DNA of 45,194 nucleotides from Flammeovirgaceae bacterium BBD 1991-12 (GTDB lineage: Bacteria; Bacteroidota; Bacteroidia; Cytophagales; Cyclobacteriaceae): positions 1 to 45,194 of the forward strand of contig LYSV01000041.1 of the NCBI GenBank assembly GCA_001657315.1, in the 5' to 3' direction. The translations under genes were made by a program, and so were the position numbers. Positions 1 to 10,200 of the stretch are shown here, piece after piece. The number at the start of each line of letters is the position of its first letter. The first letter of the stretch is position 1. Under the pieces are notes generated by a model that was not told where the DNA came from, made no database searches, and saw only the letters and a program-made list of their open reading frames with translations.

Positions 1-560
1 AAATTCAGGAACGATTTCCGATCATAATTGGCCATGCCCACTTTTTTGGAGATGATCCTGCCGTCTTCTGACAGTACGAATGTAGTAGGTATGGAGGGTG
101 CTCTGAAAACCTGTGGCATATTTCCCGCAGGTGTATATACCGGAAAGGTAAATCCTTTCCTTTGTATGAATTTTCTTGCCTTCTCAGGGTCCCGGTCCGT
201 AGAGAGCATCACAAAGGCGATGTCTTTCTTATTCGCCTTGTCATAGAGGTTCTGGATACTGGGCATTTCAGCTCTGCATGGAGCACACCAGCTTGCCCAT
301 ATATTTACAAAAACTACCTTATCCCTGAACACAGAGAAATTCACTACATTGCCTTCCGTATCCCGCAGGTCGAAATCATAATCTATCTGGTCCGGTTTGG
401 CTTTGTCTAACTCCATATTAGGCGACATGAGACCTGTATACAGAATTACACGCTGGGCAAAAGCCGCTACTTCCGTATGTAGTCCTGTCAGATACAAGGT
501 GAGGAATACGATAGCAATTACACCCCAGCTTTTTAACTCTCTGATGATCCTGTCTTTCAT
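1..560 (-). CDS. TlpA-like thiol-disulfide oxidoreductase, C-terminus cut by window edge
   Basis: The reading frame starts at an ATG at 560 on the minus strand and stays open to base 1, so about 186 residues are seen and the C-terminus is missing. A membrane anchor lies near residues 12-28 (hydrophobic IAIVFLTLYL). A thioredoxin fold follows, with the active-site motif WCAPC at residues 91-95, preceded by VFVNIWAS and followed by RAEMPSI. This is the signature of the TlpA/ResA/AhpC-TSA-like family. Such proteins face the periplasm and reduce or exchange disulfides, often during cytochrome c maturation; the substrate here is unknown. The gene is divergent from tex, with 231 bp between the two starts. 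The family call is firm, the specific role is not. Confidence 0.88.
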   Translation of the reverse strand, partial: MKDRIIRELKSWGVIAIVFLTLYLTGLHTEVAAFAQRVILYTGLMSPNMELDKAKPDQIDYDFDLRDTEGNVVNFSVFRDKVVFVNIWASWCAPCRAEMPSIQNLYDKANKKDIAFVMLSTDRDPEKARKFIQRKGFTFPVYTPAGNMPQVFRAPSIPTTFVLSEDGRIISKKVGMANYDRKSFLN

Positions 561-745
561 TTTAACCATAAAGCTAATAAATGTCCTTTATTCCGGAGTG
601 TCAACACATTGACATTTGATAAAAGGTAAACCTGACCTATAAAGTTCATAGATCCACTCATTATACACCATCTTCAACATGGCAGCTTCTGTATTTGTTT
701 TTGAAAACAATAGTTCAAAATGGCTTGTCAAACGGTCGGCGGTGT

Positions 746-753
746 TAAGTTTG
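746..753 (+). promoter_or_regulatory. Bacteroidota -7 box of tex promoter
   Basis: TAAGTTTG matches the TAnnTTTG consensus at every defined position. A TTG core of the -33 element sits at 725-727, 18 bp upstream (CTTG-N18-box). The start site would fall near 757-759, giving a leader of about 35 nt before the tex ATG at 792. Assignment is by consensus only. Confidence 0.6.
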
Positions 754-791
754 CGGATAAAATAAAAAAACAGGATTAACAAAGTAGTCGA

Positions 792-3026
792 ATGAAAGAC
801 AATATCAGCAAGATCGCTGTGGAGCTTGGCTTGAAAGAATCGAACGTGACATCAGTGGTTAAGCTGCTGGATGAGGGAGCCACCGTACCTTTTATTTCCA
901 GGTATAGAAAAGAGGCTACCGGCAGCATGGATGAGGTAGGGGTGGCTTTTGTAAGAGACCGGATCACACAATTGCGGGACCTGGATAAAAGGAGGGAGGC
1001 TATTCTAAAATCCATCCGTAACCAGGAAAAGCTGACCCCGGAGCTTGAAAGGCAAATTCAGCAGGCTGAAACGCTGTCGGAACTTGAAGATATTTACCTG
1101 CCCTACAAGCCCAAAAGAAAAACGAGGGCGTCGGTGGCCAGGGAGAAAGGGCTTGAACCTTTGGCTGATCTTGTTTTTGCACAGGATAATTCCGATCCTG
1201 CGTCTGAGGCCAGGAAATACATAAGTGAAGAAAAAGAAGTGAAGTCAGTAGACGAGGCCCTGCAGGGAGCGCGTGATATTATTGCCGAGCGGGTCAATGA
1301 AGACCAGGAAGCAAGAAAAGCCATACGACAACTTTTTGAGTCGGAAGCTATGATCATTTCGAAAGTGATCAAAGGCAAGGAGGAAGAAGGACAGAAATAC
1401 AAGGATTATTTTGAATGGGAAGAGCCGGTTTCCAAAGTACCATCACACCGCCTGCTTGCTATGAGAAGAGGGGAGAAGGAAATGATCCTCACTTTGGACA
1501 TCACTCCGGATGAGGACATGGCCATCCGTCTTCTGGAAAACAGATTTGTTACCGGCAATAATGATTCCTCAGAGCAGGTGAAACTGGCCGTGACCGATGC
1601 ATGGAAAAGACTTATGAAACCCTCAATGGAAACGGAGATCAGGCTAATGACCAAAAATAAAGCTGATGAGGAGGCGATCAGGGTATTTGCTGAAAACCTG
1701 AGACAATTGCTTTTGGCCGCTCCCCTGGGACAGAAAAATGTGCTGGCGATTGATCCAGGGTTTCGCACAGGGTGTAAGGTGGTGGTGTTGGACAGGCAGG
1801 GGAAGCTGCTGCATCACAGTGCGTTATATCCCAACGAACCGCAAAAGCAAACGGCTGAGGCTGGAGCAGCCATAAAGCACCTTTGTGATGTGTATGAAGT
1901 GGAAGCTGTGGCCATCGGCAATGGCACAGCCAGTCGTGAAACGGAAAGCTTTGTTAAAAACATCGGTCTGCCCAAATCGGTTTTGATCCTTATGGTGAAT
2001 GAAAGTGGGGCTTCGGTTTACTCTGCCTCCGAGGTGGCCCGTGATGAATTCCCCGATCATGACGTTACCGTTCGTGGTGCGGTGTCCATCGGAAGAAGGT
2101 TGATGGACCCGCTGGCGGAGCTGGTGAAGATTGATGCAAAGTCCATAGGAGTAGGGCAGTATCAACATGATGTGGATCAGACATCCCTGAAGCACGGCCT
2201 TGACGATGTAGTGATGAGCTGTGTAAACTCCGTAGGTGTAGAGCTGAATACAGCCAGCAAGGAACTGCTCTCCTACGTTTCAGGACTGGGACCACAACTG
2301 GCCAGGAGTATTGTGGATTTCAGAAATGAAAACGGACCCTTCAGAGATAAAAAATCGATAACCAGTGTAGCAAGGCTGGGGGATAAGGTTTTTGAACAGG
2401 CTGCAGGCTTTATCAGGATCAGTGATGCCGCCAATCCACTCGACAGATCGGCTGTTCATCCGGAAAGTTATCCTATCGTTGAGCAAATGGCAGCAGATTT
2501 GAATTGTTCGGTGCATGACCTGACCCGCGACAATGCTTTACGTTCGAGAATTGATCTGAACAGGTACATCAGTGACACGGTGGGGCTCCCAACGCTCACT
2601 GATATTATTGAAGAACTGGCCCGGCCCGGAAGGGACCCGAGGGAATCCTTTGAGGTGTTCCAGTTTCAGGAGGGAGTCAACTCACCGGAGGATCTCAGGG
2701 TAGGCATGCAACTTCCCGGAGTAGTTACCAATGTCACAAATTTTGGAGCTTTTGTGGACATAGGGGTTCATCAGGATGGTCTGGTACACATCAGTCACCT
2801 TTCGGATAACTTTGTGAAGGATCCGGCTTCGGTTGTTCAGGTCCAGCAGAAAGTGCAGGTCACGGTAACAGAGGTAGACCTGAATCGTAAAAGGATTGCC
2901 TTATCCATGAAAAGTGATCCTTTTGGGAAGAAAACGCAGCGACCTAAGGCAAAACGAAAATCAGAGACCGGCAGCGGGGATCTGCAGGAAAAGCTTCAGC
3001 AGCTTAAGGGACGCTTTAACGGTTGA
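792..3026 (+). CDS. tex: Tex, S1-domain transcription accessory / RNA-binding protein
   Basis: This 744-residue protein has the full Tex architecture. The N-terminal helical domain opens with a helix-turn-helix-like stretch and the family motif ATVPFISRYRKEATG (about residues 30-45). A YqgF/RNase H-like domain carries LAIDPGFRTGCK at about residues 318-329. Helix-hairpin-helix segments follow (VSGLGPQLARSIVDFR). The C-terminal S1 domain spans about residues 636-708 (GVVTNVTNFGAFVDIGVHQDGLVHISHLS). The tail is short and lysine-rich. Tex is a conserved cytoplasmic nucleic-acid-binding protein that influences transcription; its exact biochemical role is still debated. It appears to be a single-gene unit, with a candidate promoter at 746-753 and an AT-rich hairpin at 3145-3173 downstream. 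Confidence 0.96.
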   Translation: MKDNISKIAVELGLKESNVTSVVKLLDEGATVPFISRYRKEATGSMDEVGVAFVRDRITQLRDLDKRREAILKSIRNQEKLTPELERQIQQAETLSELEDIYLPYKPKRKTRASVAREKGLEPLADLVFAQDNSDPASEARKYISEEKEVKSVDEALQGARDIIAERVNEDQEARKAIRQLFESEAMIISKVIKGKEEEGQKYKDYFEWEEPVSKVPSHRLLAMRRGEKEMILTLDITPDEDMAIRLLENRFVTGNNDSSEQVKLAVTDAWKRLMKPSMETEIRLMTKNKADEEAIRVFAENLRQLLLAAPLGQKNVLAIDPGFRTGCKVVVLDRQGKLLHHSALYPNEPQKQTAEAGAAIKHLCDVYEVEAVAIGNGTASRETESFVKNIGLPKSVLILMVNESGASVYSASEVARDEFPDHDVTVRGAVSIGRRLMDPLAELVKIDAKSIGVGQYQHDVDQTSLKHGLDDVVMSCVNSVGVELNTASKELLSYVSGLGPQLARSIVDFRNENGPFRDKKSITSVARLGDKVFEQAAGFIRISDAANPLDRSAVHPESYPIVEQMAADLNCSVHDLTRDNALRSRIDLNRYISDTVGLPTLTDIIEELARPGRDPRESFEVFQFQEGVNSPEDLRVGMQLPGVVTNVTNFGAFVDIGVHQDGLVHISHLSDNFVKDPASVVQVQQKVQVTVTEVDLNRKRIALSMKSDPFGKKTQRPKAKRKSETGSGDLQEKLQQLKGRFNG

Positions 3027-3144
3027 TCCATTATGCCTGACGGGGGGTAAGGGCCTCCCAGGGGTTACCATTCCTTTATTTACGGGATCAGCGGGTAATA
3101 GCCTCTTACAACTTAAATTGTTGCTAGGTATTTATCAAGAAAAG

Positions 3145-3173
3145 ATCAATTCAATTTATAAAATTGAATTGAT
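3145..3173 (+). terminator. AT-rich perfect 13-bp hairpin downstream of tex
   Basis: Arms at 3145-3157 and 3161-3173 are perfect inverted repeats of 13 nt separated by ATA. T-rich sequence (TCTTGTTAAATTACTTTTT) follows. It is unusually AT-rich for an intrinsic terminator, and it lies about 120 bp after the tex stop and 98 bp before the next start, so it could instead be an operator or a leader structure of the 3272 gene. Confidence 0.45.
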
Positions 3174-3271
3174 TCTTGTTAAATTACTTTTTAGAGAGTA
3201 TGGGCTAATTTTGGCTCCTGTGAGCAGAACTAATGAAAAATTATTAACTTGCACATCCTGTAAGTGTCTGT

Positions 3272-5089
3272 ATGAGAAGGTTTTTAGTCTTAGCACTGGC
3301 TTTTTTTGGGTCTTCCTGTGTTTTGTTTGGTCAAAAGGTAAAATACAAGGACCTGTACCCGCTGTTGGAGTCCCGACAGTACGATCTTGCTATTCCACTT
3401 CTCAGAAAATATCTCCTTGATATAAAGAACAGTAACAATGCCAGCGCCCATTTACAAATGGCCATGTACATGGAAAAGCTTTCCATGCAGGAGGACATTC
3501 TAAAAAGGACAGAAATAGCGAACTCCTACTCAGACAGTGCTGCCAATTATTATCAGCGTTCAAGGGACTTGCTTACCGAAAAACATCTTAAAAAAAATAC
3601 AGACTATTTCAGATCCTATGAACGACGTGATGTAAGAAGCGGCAAGGTTGGGATTAAAGCGGCAGATGTTCAGTATCAGCTGGAAAAGAACATAGAAAGA
3701 CTGAATATCAGAAAAGGTCTTGTCAGGGAATTGAAGGACTATTATGTTAAAGGTACAGAGGCCTATGATTCTGCTCAGTCCATCTTTCGAAAACTAAGGG
3801 AATCCTATCCTACCGATAAAGGATTGTACCTGAAATCCGATCAAAGTACGCTGAATATGCTTGATTTACTGGGAAAGCAGTGTGAAAACGCTCTTGTTAA
3901 TCTGGGTGAGTTCCGTTCTATGATCGGGAGTATTGAAAAGCCCGGATATGATCCCAAAATCACCTTGGTACCTGTTGAAAACTATGAAAGTGATGGTATT
4001 ACAGGTATAGACCCGGCACTACAGGATATAAAAGTCTGGGACTATTCAGAGTGGGGAAAAGCGGTAAAAACGAAGATGAAGACGCAGGTTTGGCCTGTCA
4101 GAGATGATCTTGCGGAATATGATCGTGACCTGAATGAGCTCAGGAACAAGATGACGACGGACTCCATTTCTGTAATGGATCAGGTAAAAGGATATCATGA
4201 CCTTGAAGAACGGCTTTTGCCGATCGACCCTGATCCCTTACCCTTTAGGATATTTAATGCCAAAATTGCTGAACTGGAGTATCTGTCCGGCACGCTGGAA
4301 CACCGGAATTATCAGGACAGCGCAGACGTTGTCTACAAATTAAAAGTACTCAGAAACAAACTGAACAGCCTTTCTGCTTACGACAGTGTCCTGAGTATTC
4401 TGGAAAACTCCTCATGGAAAGCGGAATCACTTTATTATGAGAGTTATATAAGTTCAGTATTTGAAGGGCCGGACGGGCTTGAAAAATTCATTACATCCAC
4501 AAGTTCTGCGGTAGGGGACGAGCGTGAAAGGACAGGAGAAGAGTTTACCCTGATGGAAGAGCGATCCAGATGGCTCATTGATGCCTCTGATTCGATACCA
4601 CTTTTTCAGCCTGATACTACAGTATTCAGTAAAAAGTTCGTTCCGGTTATCGTAGAGGCTGATTATACGGTGGGTTTGTATTTTTCGCCAACAGACTCCA
4701 TAGCCAGGGGCTATTTTTCGCTGGTGAACGGAGCAAGGACACCTGAAGCCAAAGTATTTTTTAATGTTGAGAGTGATTACTTCAACAGGAACAGCCTGGC
4801 GGATATTATGAATAAGGTGGATGTAGATGAATCAGGTCAGATCTATCACCTTATGTTTTATGTGCCGCTTGCCGAACAGGAAAACTACGCCGCTAGTTTG
4901 TGCAAGATCTATACTTCAGATGGTCTTGCATGGGAAAAAGACCTTATTCTTGACACGGCACCGGCGGACATGGAGATAAGCAACGGTAGCGGAGAGGTCA
5001 GAATAGCGTATGACATTAATAGCTATCAGGGCGAGAAGGAACTACCGGACGGGGTGATTCTGGATAAAAAGGGGGAGCTAAAGGAATAA
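3272..5089 (+). CDS. Secreted helical protein of unknown function (TPR-like N-terminus)
   Basis: This 605-residue protein has a signal peptide (residues 1-20, MRRFLVLALAFFGSSCVLFG, with cleavage likely after GQ). The start is supported by the signal peptide beginning at the first ATG. Residues 24-200 are predominantly helical, with TPR-like spacing (LLESRQYDLAIPLLRKYL, then NASAHLQMAMYMEKL). A central region of charged helices (about 265-430) follows, and the last 120 residues look beta-rich (FVPVIVEADYTVGLYF, GEVRIAYDINSY). I do not recognise a named family. The pattern of an exported helical repeat protein with a beta C-terminus is common in Bacteroidota envelope proteins. It is convergent with the 5154-5606 gene; the hairpin at 5121-5145 lies between them. 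Confidence 0.85.
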   Translation: MRRFLVLALAFFGSSCVLFGQKVKYKDLYPLLESRQYDLAIPLLRKYLLDIKNSNNASAHLQMAMYMEKLSMQEDILKRTEIANSYSDSAANYYQRSRDLLTEKHLKKNTDYFRSYERRDVRSGKVGIKAADVQYQLEKNIERLNIRKGLVRELKDYYVKGTEAYDSAQSIFRKLRESYPTDKGLYLKSDQSTLNMLDLLGKQCENALVNLGEFRSMIGSIEKPGYDPKITLVPVENYESDGITGIDPALQDIKVWDYSEWGKAVKTKMKTQVWPVRDDLAEYDRDLNELRNKMTTDSISVMDQVKGYHDLEERLLPIDPDPLPFRIFNAKIAELEYLSGTLEHRNYQDSADVVYKLKVLRNKLNSLSAYDSVLSILENSSWKAESLYYESYISSVFEGPDGLEKFITSTSSAVGDERERTGEEFTLMEERSRWLIDASDSIPLFQPDTTVFSKKFVPVIVEADYTVGLYFSPTDSIARGYFSLVNGARTPEAKVFFNVESDYFNRNSLADIMNKVDVDESGQIYHLMFYVPLAEQENYAASLCKIYTSDGLAWEKDLILDTAPADMEISNGSGEVRIAYDINSYQGEKELPDGVILDKKGELKE

Positions 5090-5120
5090 GAACAAGATGG
5101 GAAGGAGTACAATTGAAGAA

Positions 5121-5145
5121 AGGCTGTCCCCTTGCAGAACAGCCT
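5121..5145 (-). terminator. Hairpin downstream of the 5154-5606 gene
   Basis: AGGCTGT (5121-5127) and ACAGCCT (5139-5145) form a 7-bp stem, starting 8 nt past the stop codon of the minus-strand gene. On the minus strand it is followed by TTTCTTCAATT. It may act in both directions because the gene at 3272-5089 ends 31 bp away. Confidence 0.55.
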
Positions 5146-5153
5146 GAAATAAA

Positions 5154-5606
5154 TTAGATGATAAGTTTTTTCCAGTCTTTATATCGATAACTGATCCGGT
5201 TTTTCATAAGTTCATAATTTTCCCACGTATCTTTCACATGATATATGCTCGGCAGCTTTTTCACCAGCTCATCGTCATAGTCACTCCGGTAAAGACCTCC
5301 ACCATAGTAGTAGTAGGTGAACATATTCCCCTCCTTATTAAACAGTTCATAACCCAGGTATCCGTCCCAGATCTCACTTAATATGGTACAGGATATTTCT
5401 CTTCTCTTAAATCGAAAGATCTGTACATCCGCTTCGTCTTCAAAGTACTCTGAATACAGATCATGGTCTATGATCCATCCGAGATACATTCCGATGTGCA
5501 CATAGGCCTGTTCGATGGGTAAATTATCGGGGAAATTGCCAAGAAAGTGGGTTTTGGCGTTATCATAAATGGTCTTTTGGATTTCAGTCTTCTTTTCTGC
5601 GCTCAT
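5154..5606 (-). CDS. Conserved hypothetical acidic protein, about 150 residues
   Basis: The start is taken at the ATG at 5606 (MSAEKKTEIQ); a TTG lies one codon upstream. The 150-residue protein is cytoplasmic, with no signal or membrane segment. Its pattern NAKTHFLGNFPDNLPIEQ followed by HIGMYLGWIIDHDLYS is like a family of small bacterial proteins of about 140 residues that I associate with DUF7832; this is from memory and unverified. The middle holds an aromatic stretch (FTYYYYGGGLYRSDYDDE). Related small proteins often sit in polymorphic-toxin immunity contexts, but no toxin is adjacent here, so no function is assigned. It is a single gene, convergent with the gene ending at 5089. Confidence 0.8.
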   Translation of the reverse strand: MSAEKKTEIQKTIYDNAKTHFLGNFPDNLPIEQAYVHIGMYLGWIIDHDLYSEYFEDEADVQIFRFKRREISCTILSEIWDGYLGYELFNKEGNMFTYYYYGGGLYRSDYDDELVKKLPSIYHVKDTWENYELMKNRISYRYKDWKKLII

Positions 5607-5664
5607 CAAACAATTTTAGTTATTACCGGTGCAATATATAAATTTCAATAGTTGAATACATACT

Positions 5665-6897
5665 TTAATGAAAAAACATGTAGCCGAAGGCGATAGCTGC
5701 AATGATACCCGCCACATCTGCAATTAAGCCGGCTGTTACCGCATATCTGGTTTTCTTTATGTTTACGGAACCGAAATAAACGGCGAGTATATAAAAGGTA
5801 GTTTCAGTAGCTCCGCGGAAAATGCTCGAGAGCCTGCCTGTGAATGAATCTGCTCCGTAAGTCTTCATCGTTTCTATCATCATCCCCTTGGCTGCGCCAC
5901 CACTTAAAGGTTTCATTATGGCGGTCGGAAGCGCCTCCACAAAATCTGTATCTATACCCATTGCCCCGATCAGAAACCCGATTCCGCCGACCAGGTAGTC
6001 CATAGCTCCGGAGGCTCTGAAAACGCCTATGCCCACAAGAATGGCGATCAGGAATGGAATGATCTTCACAGCGATCTGAAAACCTTCCTTTGCCCCCTCC
6101 ACGAAGGTTTCATAAAGGTTGATCTTCTTACGCATGCCCAGGAGAAGAAATGAAATGATCAGAGAGAAAATGATCAGGGTACTGGCTACGGAAGATACGT
6201 TTTGAAGTTCCTGTTGTGACAAAGTAGAAAAGTAGTAAACGATACCAGCTATAAATGCTGTGAAGCCTCCCAGGTAGGCCATGATCACTTTATCAAAAAG
6301 ATTAATGCCCTGGTATATGGCCACCGTTACCAGGCCCACCAGACTCGAGCAAAATGTGGCAAGGAGAAGAGGGATAAAAACGTCGGTTGGATTGGCAGCC
6401 CCCAGAATGGACCGGTCCAGCATGATCGATATAGGGATGATCGTCAGTCCTGATGTGTTTAGGACCAGGAACATGATCTGGGCATTGGAAGCGGTTTCAG
6501 GGTCAGGATTAACACTTTGCATTTCCTTCATGGCCTTCAGACCCAGTGGAGTAGCAGCATTGTCAAGCCCAAGCATATTGGCGGAGAAATTCATAATGAT
6601 CGAGCCACTGGCCGGATGGCTTTTGGGGATTTCCGGGAATAATCTGGAAAAAAAAGGTCCTATCAACCGGGACAGTATACGAACCATTCCTCCTTCTTCT
6701 CCAATTTTCATTAATCCCAGCCATAATGACATTACTCCTGTAAGATACAGGGAGATTTCAAATCCTGTCCTTGACATATCAAAAGTTGAATTGACAATGG
6801 CAGGGAATACCTCCATATCACCGAGGAAGATCAGTTTTGCCAAAGCGACCGTAAAAGCAATGAGAAAAAACGCGAGCCAGATGTAGTTTAAAACCAT
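5665..6897 (-). CDS. Fused SpmA-SpmB-type nucleoside-recognition (Gate) membrane protein
   Basis: This 410-residue integral membrane protein joins two halves that are separate genes in spore-formers. Residues 1-200 resemble SpmA (LWLGLMKIGEEGG, SGSIIMNFSANMLGLDNAATPLGLKAMKEMQ, with a run of Asn and Pro residues typical of Gate domains). Residues about 225-410 resemble SpmB (IPFLIAILVGIGVFRASGAMD, ALPTAIMKPLSGGAAKGMM, IFRGATETTFYILAVYFGSV). About eight to ten membrane segments are visible. In Bacillus SpmA/SpmB are needed for spore core dehydration; the fused form occurs in non-sporulating Bacteroidota, where the transported substrate is unknown. It is a single gene, 58 bp upstream of the start of the 5154-5606 gene on the same strand. 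Confidence 0.9.
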   Translation of the reverse strand: MVLNYIWLAFFLIAFTVALAKLIFLGDMEVFPAIVNSTFDMSRTGFEISLYLTGVMSLWLGLMKIGEEGGMVRILSRLIGPFFSRLFPEIPKSHPASGSIIMNFSANMLGLDNAATPLGLKAMKEMQSVNPDPETASNAQIMFLVLNTSGLTIIPISIMLDRSILGAANPTDVFIPLLLATFCSSLVGLVTVAIYQGINLFDKVIMAYLGGFTAFIAGIVYYFSTLSQQELQNVSSVASTLIIFSLIISFLLLGMRKKINLYETFVEGAKEGFQIAVKIIPFLIAILVGIGVFRASGAMDYLVGGIGFLIGAMGIDTDFVEALPTAIMKPLSGGAAKGMMIETMKTYGADSFTGRLSSIFRGATETTFYILAVYFGSVNIKKTRYAVTAGLIADVAGIIAAIAFGYMFFH

Positions 6898-7261
6898 GAG
6901 TGTTTAAAGATTCGGTTACCAAGTTAAACAATATTCAGCATCTTGAAATAATTATATCAAATCTGTCAGTTTTTTGCGTGAGACGCTCCAAAAGGGTTGT
7001 TTAAGTCCGATTTCTGAATTAAGTTGCCCAGGTATATTCACTTAGTTTAAAATACTATTTTGGACTGATGTGGGGCAATTAATATTCAAATAGTTTTGTC
7101 GTATCAGTAATTTGCTGATGAAGCGAACAGGTTAAGGCCTGCAAACTTCTTAGGCATTAACAGTGTACATCCAAGGATACTATACTGTGACTGAAAATGA
7201 CAGGATTGATAATTTAATTTTTTAAGGTATGTTGGCGAGTAAACATCTTAACGGAGCAATA
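6898..7261. other. Intergenic region between divergent spmAB-type and giant T9SS genes
   Basis: The 360 bp hold no convincing ORF. The only clear signal is the plus-strand -7 box at 7091-7098. The minus-strand promoter of the spmAB-type gene is not obvious; TAACTTGG on that strand (about 6935-6928) is an imperfect candidate. Confidence 0.5.
7091..7098 (+). promoter_or_regulatory. Bacteroidota -7 box upstream of the giant T9SS gene
   Basis: TAGTTTTG fits TAnnTTTG at every defined position. A TGTG (3/4 match to the TTTG -33 element) lies about 18 bp upstream. The start site would be near 7102, leaving a leader of about 160 nt before the preferred start at 7262, long enough for post-transcriptional control. 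Confidence 0.55.
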
Positions 7262-10200
7262 ATGAGATCATTATTGACTCTGACCATTGTACTTCTTGGT
7301 ACATTTTTCTCTTTTTCTGCTACTTTTTATTCTCAGGGGAATGGTAGTTTCAGCACATTATCCAATTGGGATACTGATCCCGGAGGTACCGGAACTGATC
7401 CCATATTAGCGGACCTGACCGATGGAACTAATGTCTTTATCATACAAGATGGCCATACGGTCACTCTTGATCTTGATATTGACATCGCTTCATTAGTGGT
7501 GGGGCAGGGAACTTCAGGAACTCTTGTTATTGGTAATAACACCTCTGCACGTAATATGACCGTACAGGGTGCCACTACTGTGGATGTAGGTGGTTCTATA
7601 TCCGTTGGTGCAAATAACGTTGCTCATACCGCAGCATTTCAGGGAGCTATCACCAATAATGGCACTATTGATCTATTCAATACTACAAGCCAATTGGTTA
7701 ACAGTACACTTTCCGGAACCTTTTCCATAGCCGGAACAAATACTCCTCAGTTTGGAGGTATTACTTTTAATACCGGCACCATCACCGCAGGAGTAGCGCT
7801 GGATGTTGATGGCAACCTGATCATTGAGACGGGGGCTACTTTTGCCGATGGAGGATTTACCCATACAGTCCAGGGGAATTGGACTGAGAATGGAACCGGA
7901 CAAATGACCGGTACAGGTACCATTCAAATGGATGCACCTATTGTACAATCAGTGAGTACAGCATCCACCTTCAATAATTTGATATTCAGTGGGGGTAACA
8001 TAGCAACAATTTCGGCTGACATTACCGTTACCGGTAATTTTCTTATTACCAACAATACCGCGGTCAATACTGGCTCCACACATACCTTACAAGGTAATTT
8101 TACGGTAGATGCCGGAAGTACTTTTACTGCGACTGGAGGTATCATGAATTTCAATGCTGCCAGTAATGCGCAGACATTGAACCTGAACGGTACCGTGACC
8201 TTCGACCTTCTCGATTTTGACAATGGGGGCAGTGCCAATCCGAAAAATGTTAATGGTAACATTACTGCTGTTGACAGAACGAGAATATTTGATGATGCAG
8301 AAGTGAATGGGGCCGGTGATCATACCTTTGAAGAATTCAGAATGGATGGAACCTGTAATTTCTCAGGTTCAATAACCTTTACCGGTGGTAACATTTATGA
8401 TAATACAGATAATAGTTTGATATTGGGTACTGCCAACATTGTTGCTCAGGGAGGTACTGTAGTGCTCAGTGGAGATGATAACGTTACTGTCAATGGAGAC
8501 CTTACGGTAGAGACCGGTACATTCAGACTGAATGCCAGTGCCACCCTTACAGGTACCGGAGCAGGGACATTACTGATCAGGACGGGAAGAACGATCCAGA
8601 TGCTGGGTAATAATAATTTCCCAACTGGTTTTGGAACCGTCACGTTCGAATCGGCAACCAGTCGGGCACTTTACAACCTGAACGGAGCCCAGACTGTACG
8701 TGGCGGCATAACTTACGGAGAACTTGAACTGGGTGGAGGCGCAGGAAATTTAAAAACTGCTGATGGAAATCTTGATATAGACGGTAGTCTGGATTTAAAT
8801 AATGGGATAGCTCTGAATTTACAGGCTTTTGACCATACCCTGGCAGGTAATTTATTGAACGGAACGAATTCTTCTGCTACCGCCACAGCCGGCACCTTCA
8901 CTCTGGATGCCGCTGATGCAAATCAAACGATTCAGAATGTTGGAACAGGAACGTACCAGTTCAATAATTTTACTATAACCAATACTTCACCAACAGCCAT
9001 CCGGACCAAGAATATAGATTCCGACATTAGAGTAGGAGGTGATTTTACTGCTACGAATACCGGAGGATCTGGTACATTACTCCTGATAGTTGACATTGAT
9101 GACTTTACAATAAACGGGATTTTTTCAGGAAACTTCAGCCTTGGATCCAATGTTTATCTATATTCTAGCGGCACTACAAATTTCCAAACTACAGGAATTA
9201 CTTTCCCATCATTTACATTGGACGTGAATAGTACCGTGAGGTTCGATGGTTCGAATCAAAATATGCCGGGAATACCATACGGAAATATTCAGTTAACTGG
9301 AAATGGTACCAAAACGGCTGTTGAGGCAATGGATATAGCAGGGGATGTTAGCCGAATCGGGGGTACTCCGCTTTTCAATGATGGTGGTTTTACACATACC
9401 GTAGCAGGTGATTGGGATATGGCCGTTGCCTATACTCCAGTGGCTTCCCAAACAGGTACCATTAGCTTTGATGGAACAGACCAGGTCATAAGTGGTTCAA
9501 ATTTTTTCAATGTTACCTTCAGTAATTCCGGAACAAAGACAATAAACGGAGATATTGTCGTAGGAGGAAATTTGACAGTGGATGACAATGTCACTGTAAA
9601 CGCTACTACAAGAGACATAGATATCCAGGGGAACTGGATAGATACAGGTACAGGTGTTTTTACCCAAACAACGGGAGTCACCACCTTTAATAGTGTCACT
9701 TCGAATCAAACTATTTCTTCAAGCAGTGGAAGTAGCTTTGGCTTCCTGACTATAAACAAGACCAATGCGAGTTTTGAAACGGTAACTGCCCTGACAGATT
9801 TTACAGTTACAAATAGTTTTGAACTGGATCAGGGTGATGCTGCTTTTGATCTTAATGGCCAGACGGTTTTCATAGGAAGAGATTGGATCAACAGAACCAA
9901 TACTACTTTTACCCATGGAAACGGGACGCTGCACTTCAACGGAATCATTCAACAGGATATTTTTAACTTTAATGCTTCAACGGTATACTTTAACCTGATA
10001 TTCAGTGGAGTAGGGCAAAAGGATCTATCGCAGAACGGATTGGATATCGATGGTAGTGTGACCATTACGAGCACAACATTCAATGCTGCTAATTTTGCCT
10101 GTACAGTTGGCGGGAACTGGACCAACAACGGCTCCTTTCAGCATACCAACCGGTTAACTTTTGATGGAGCAGATCAAACCATAAGCGCTTCGGATTTTCA

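Noticed and set aside
6281-6886. 201-codon frame opposite the SpmAB-type gene
   Set aside because: It is antisense to a conserved membrane protein, with no start signal.
7229-7261. Upstream ATG of the giant gene
   Set aside because: Its AAGG is only 1 nt from the ATG and the added residues precede a normal signal peptide, so the ATG at 7262 is preferred; not excluded.
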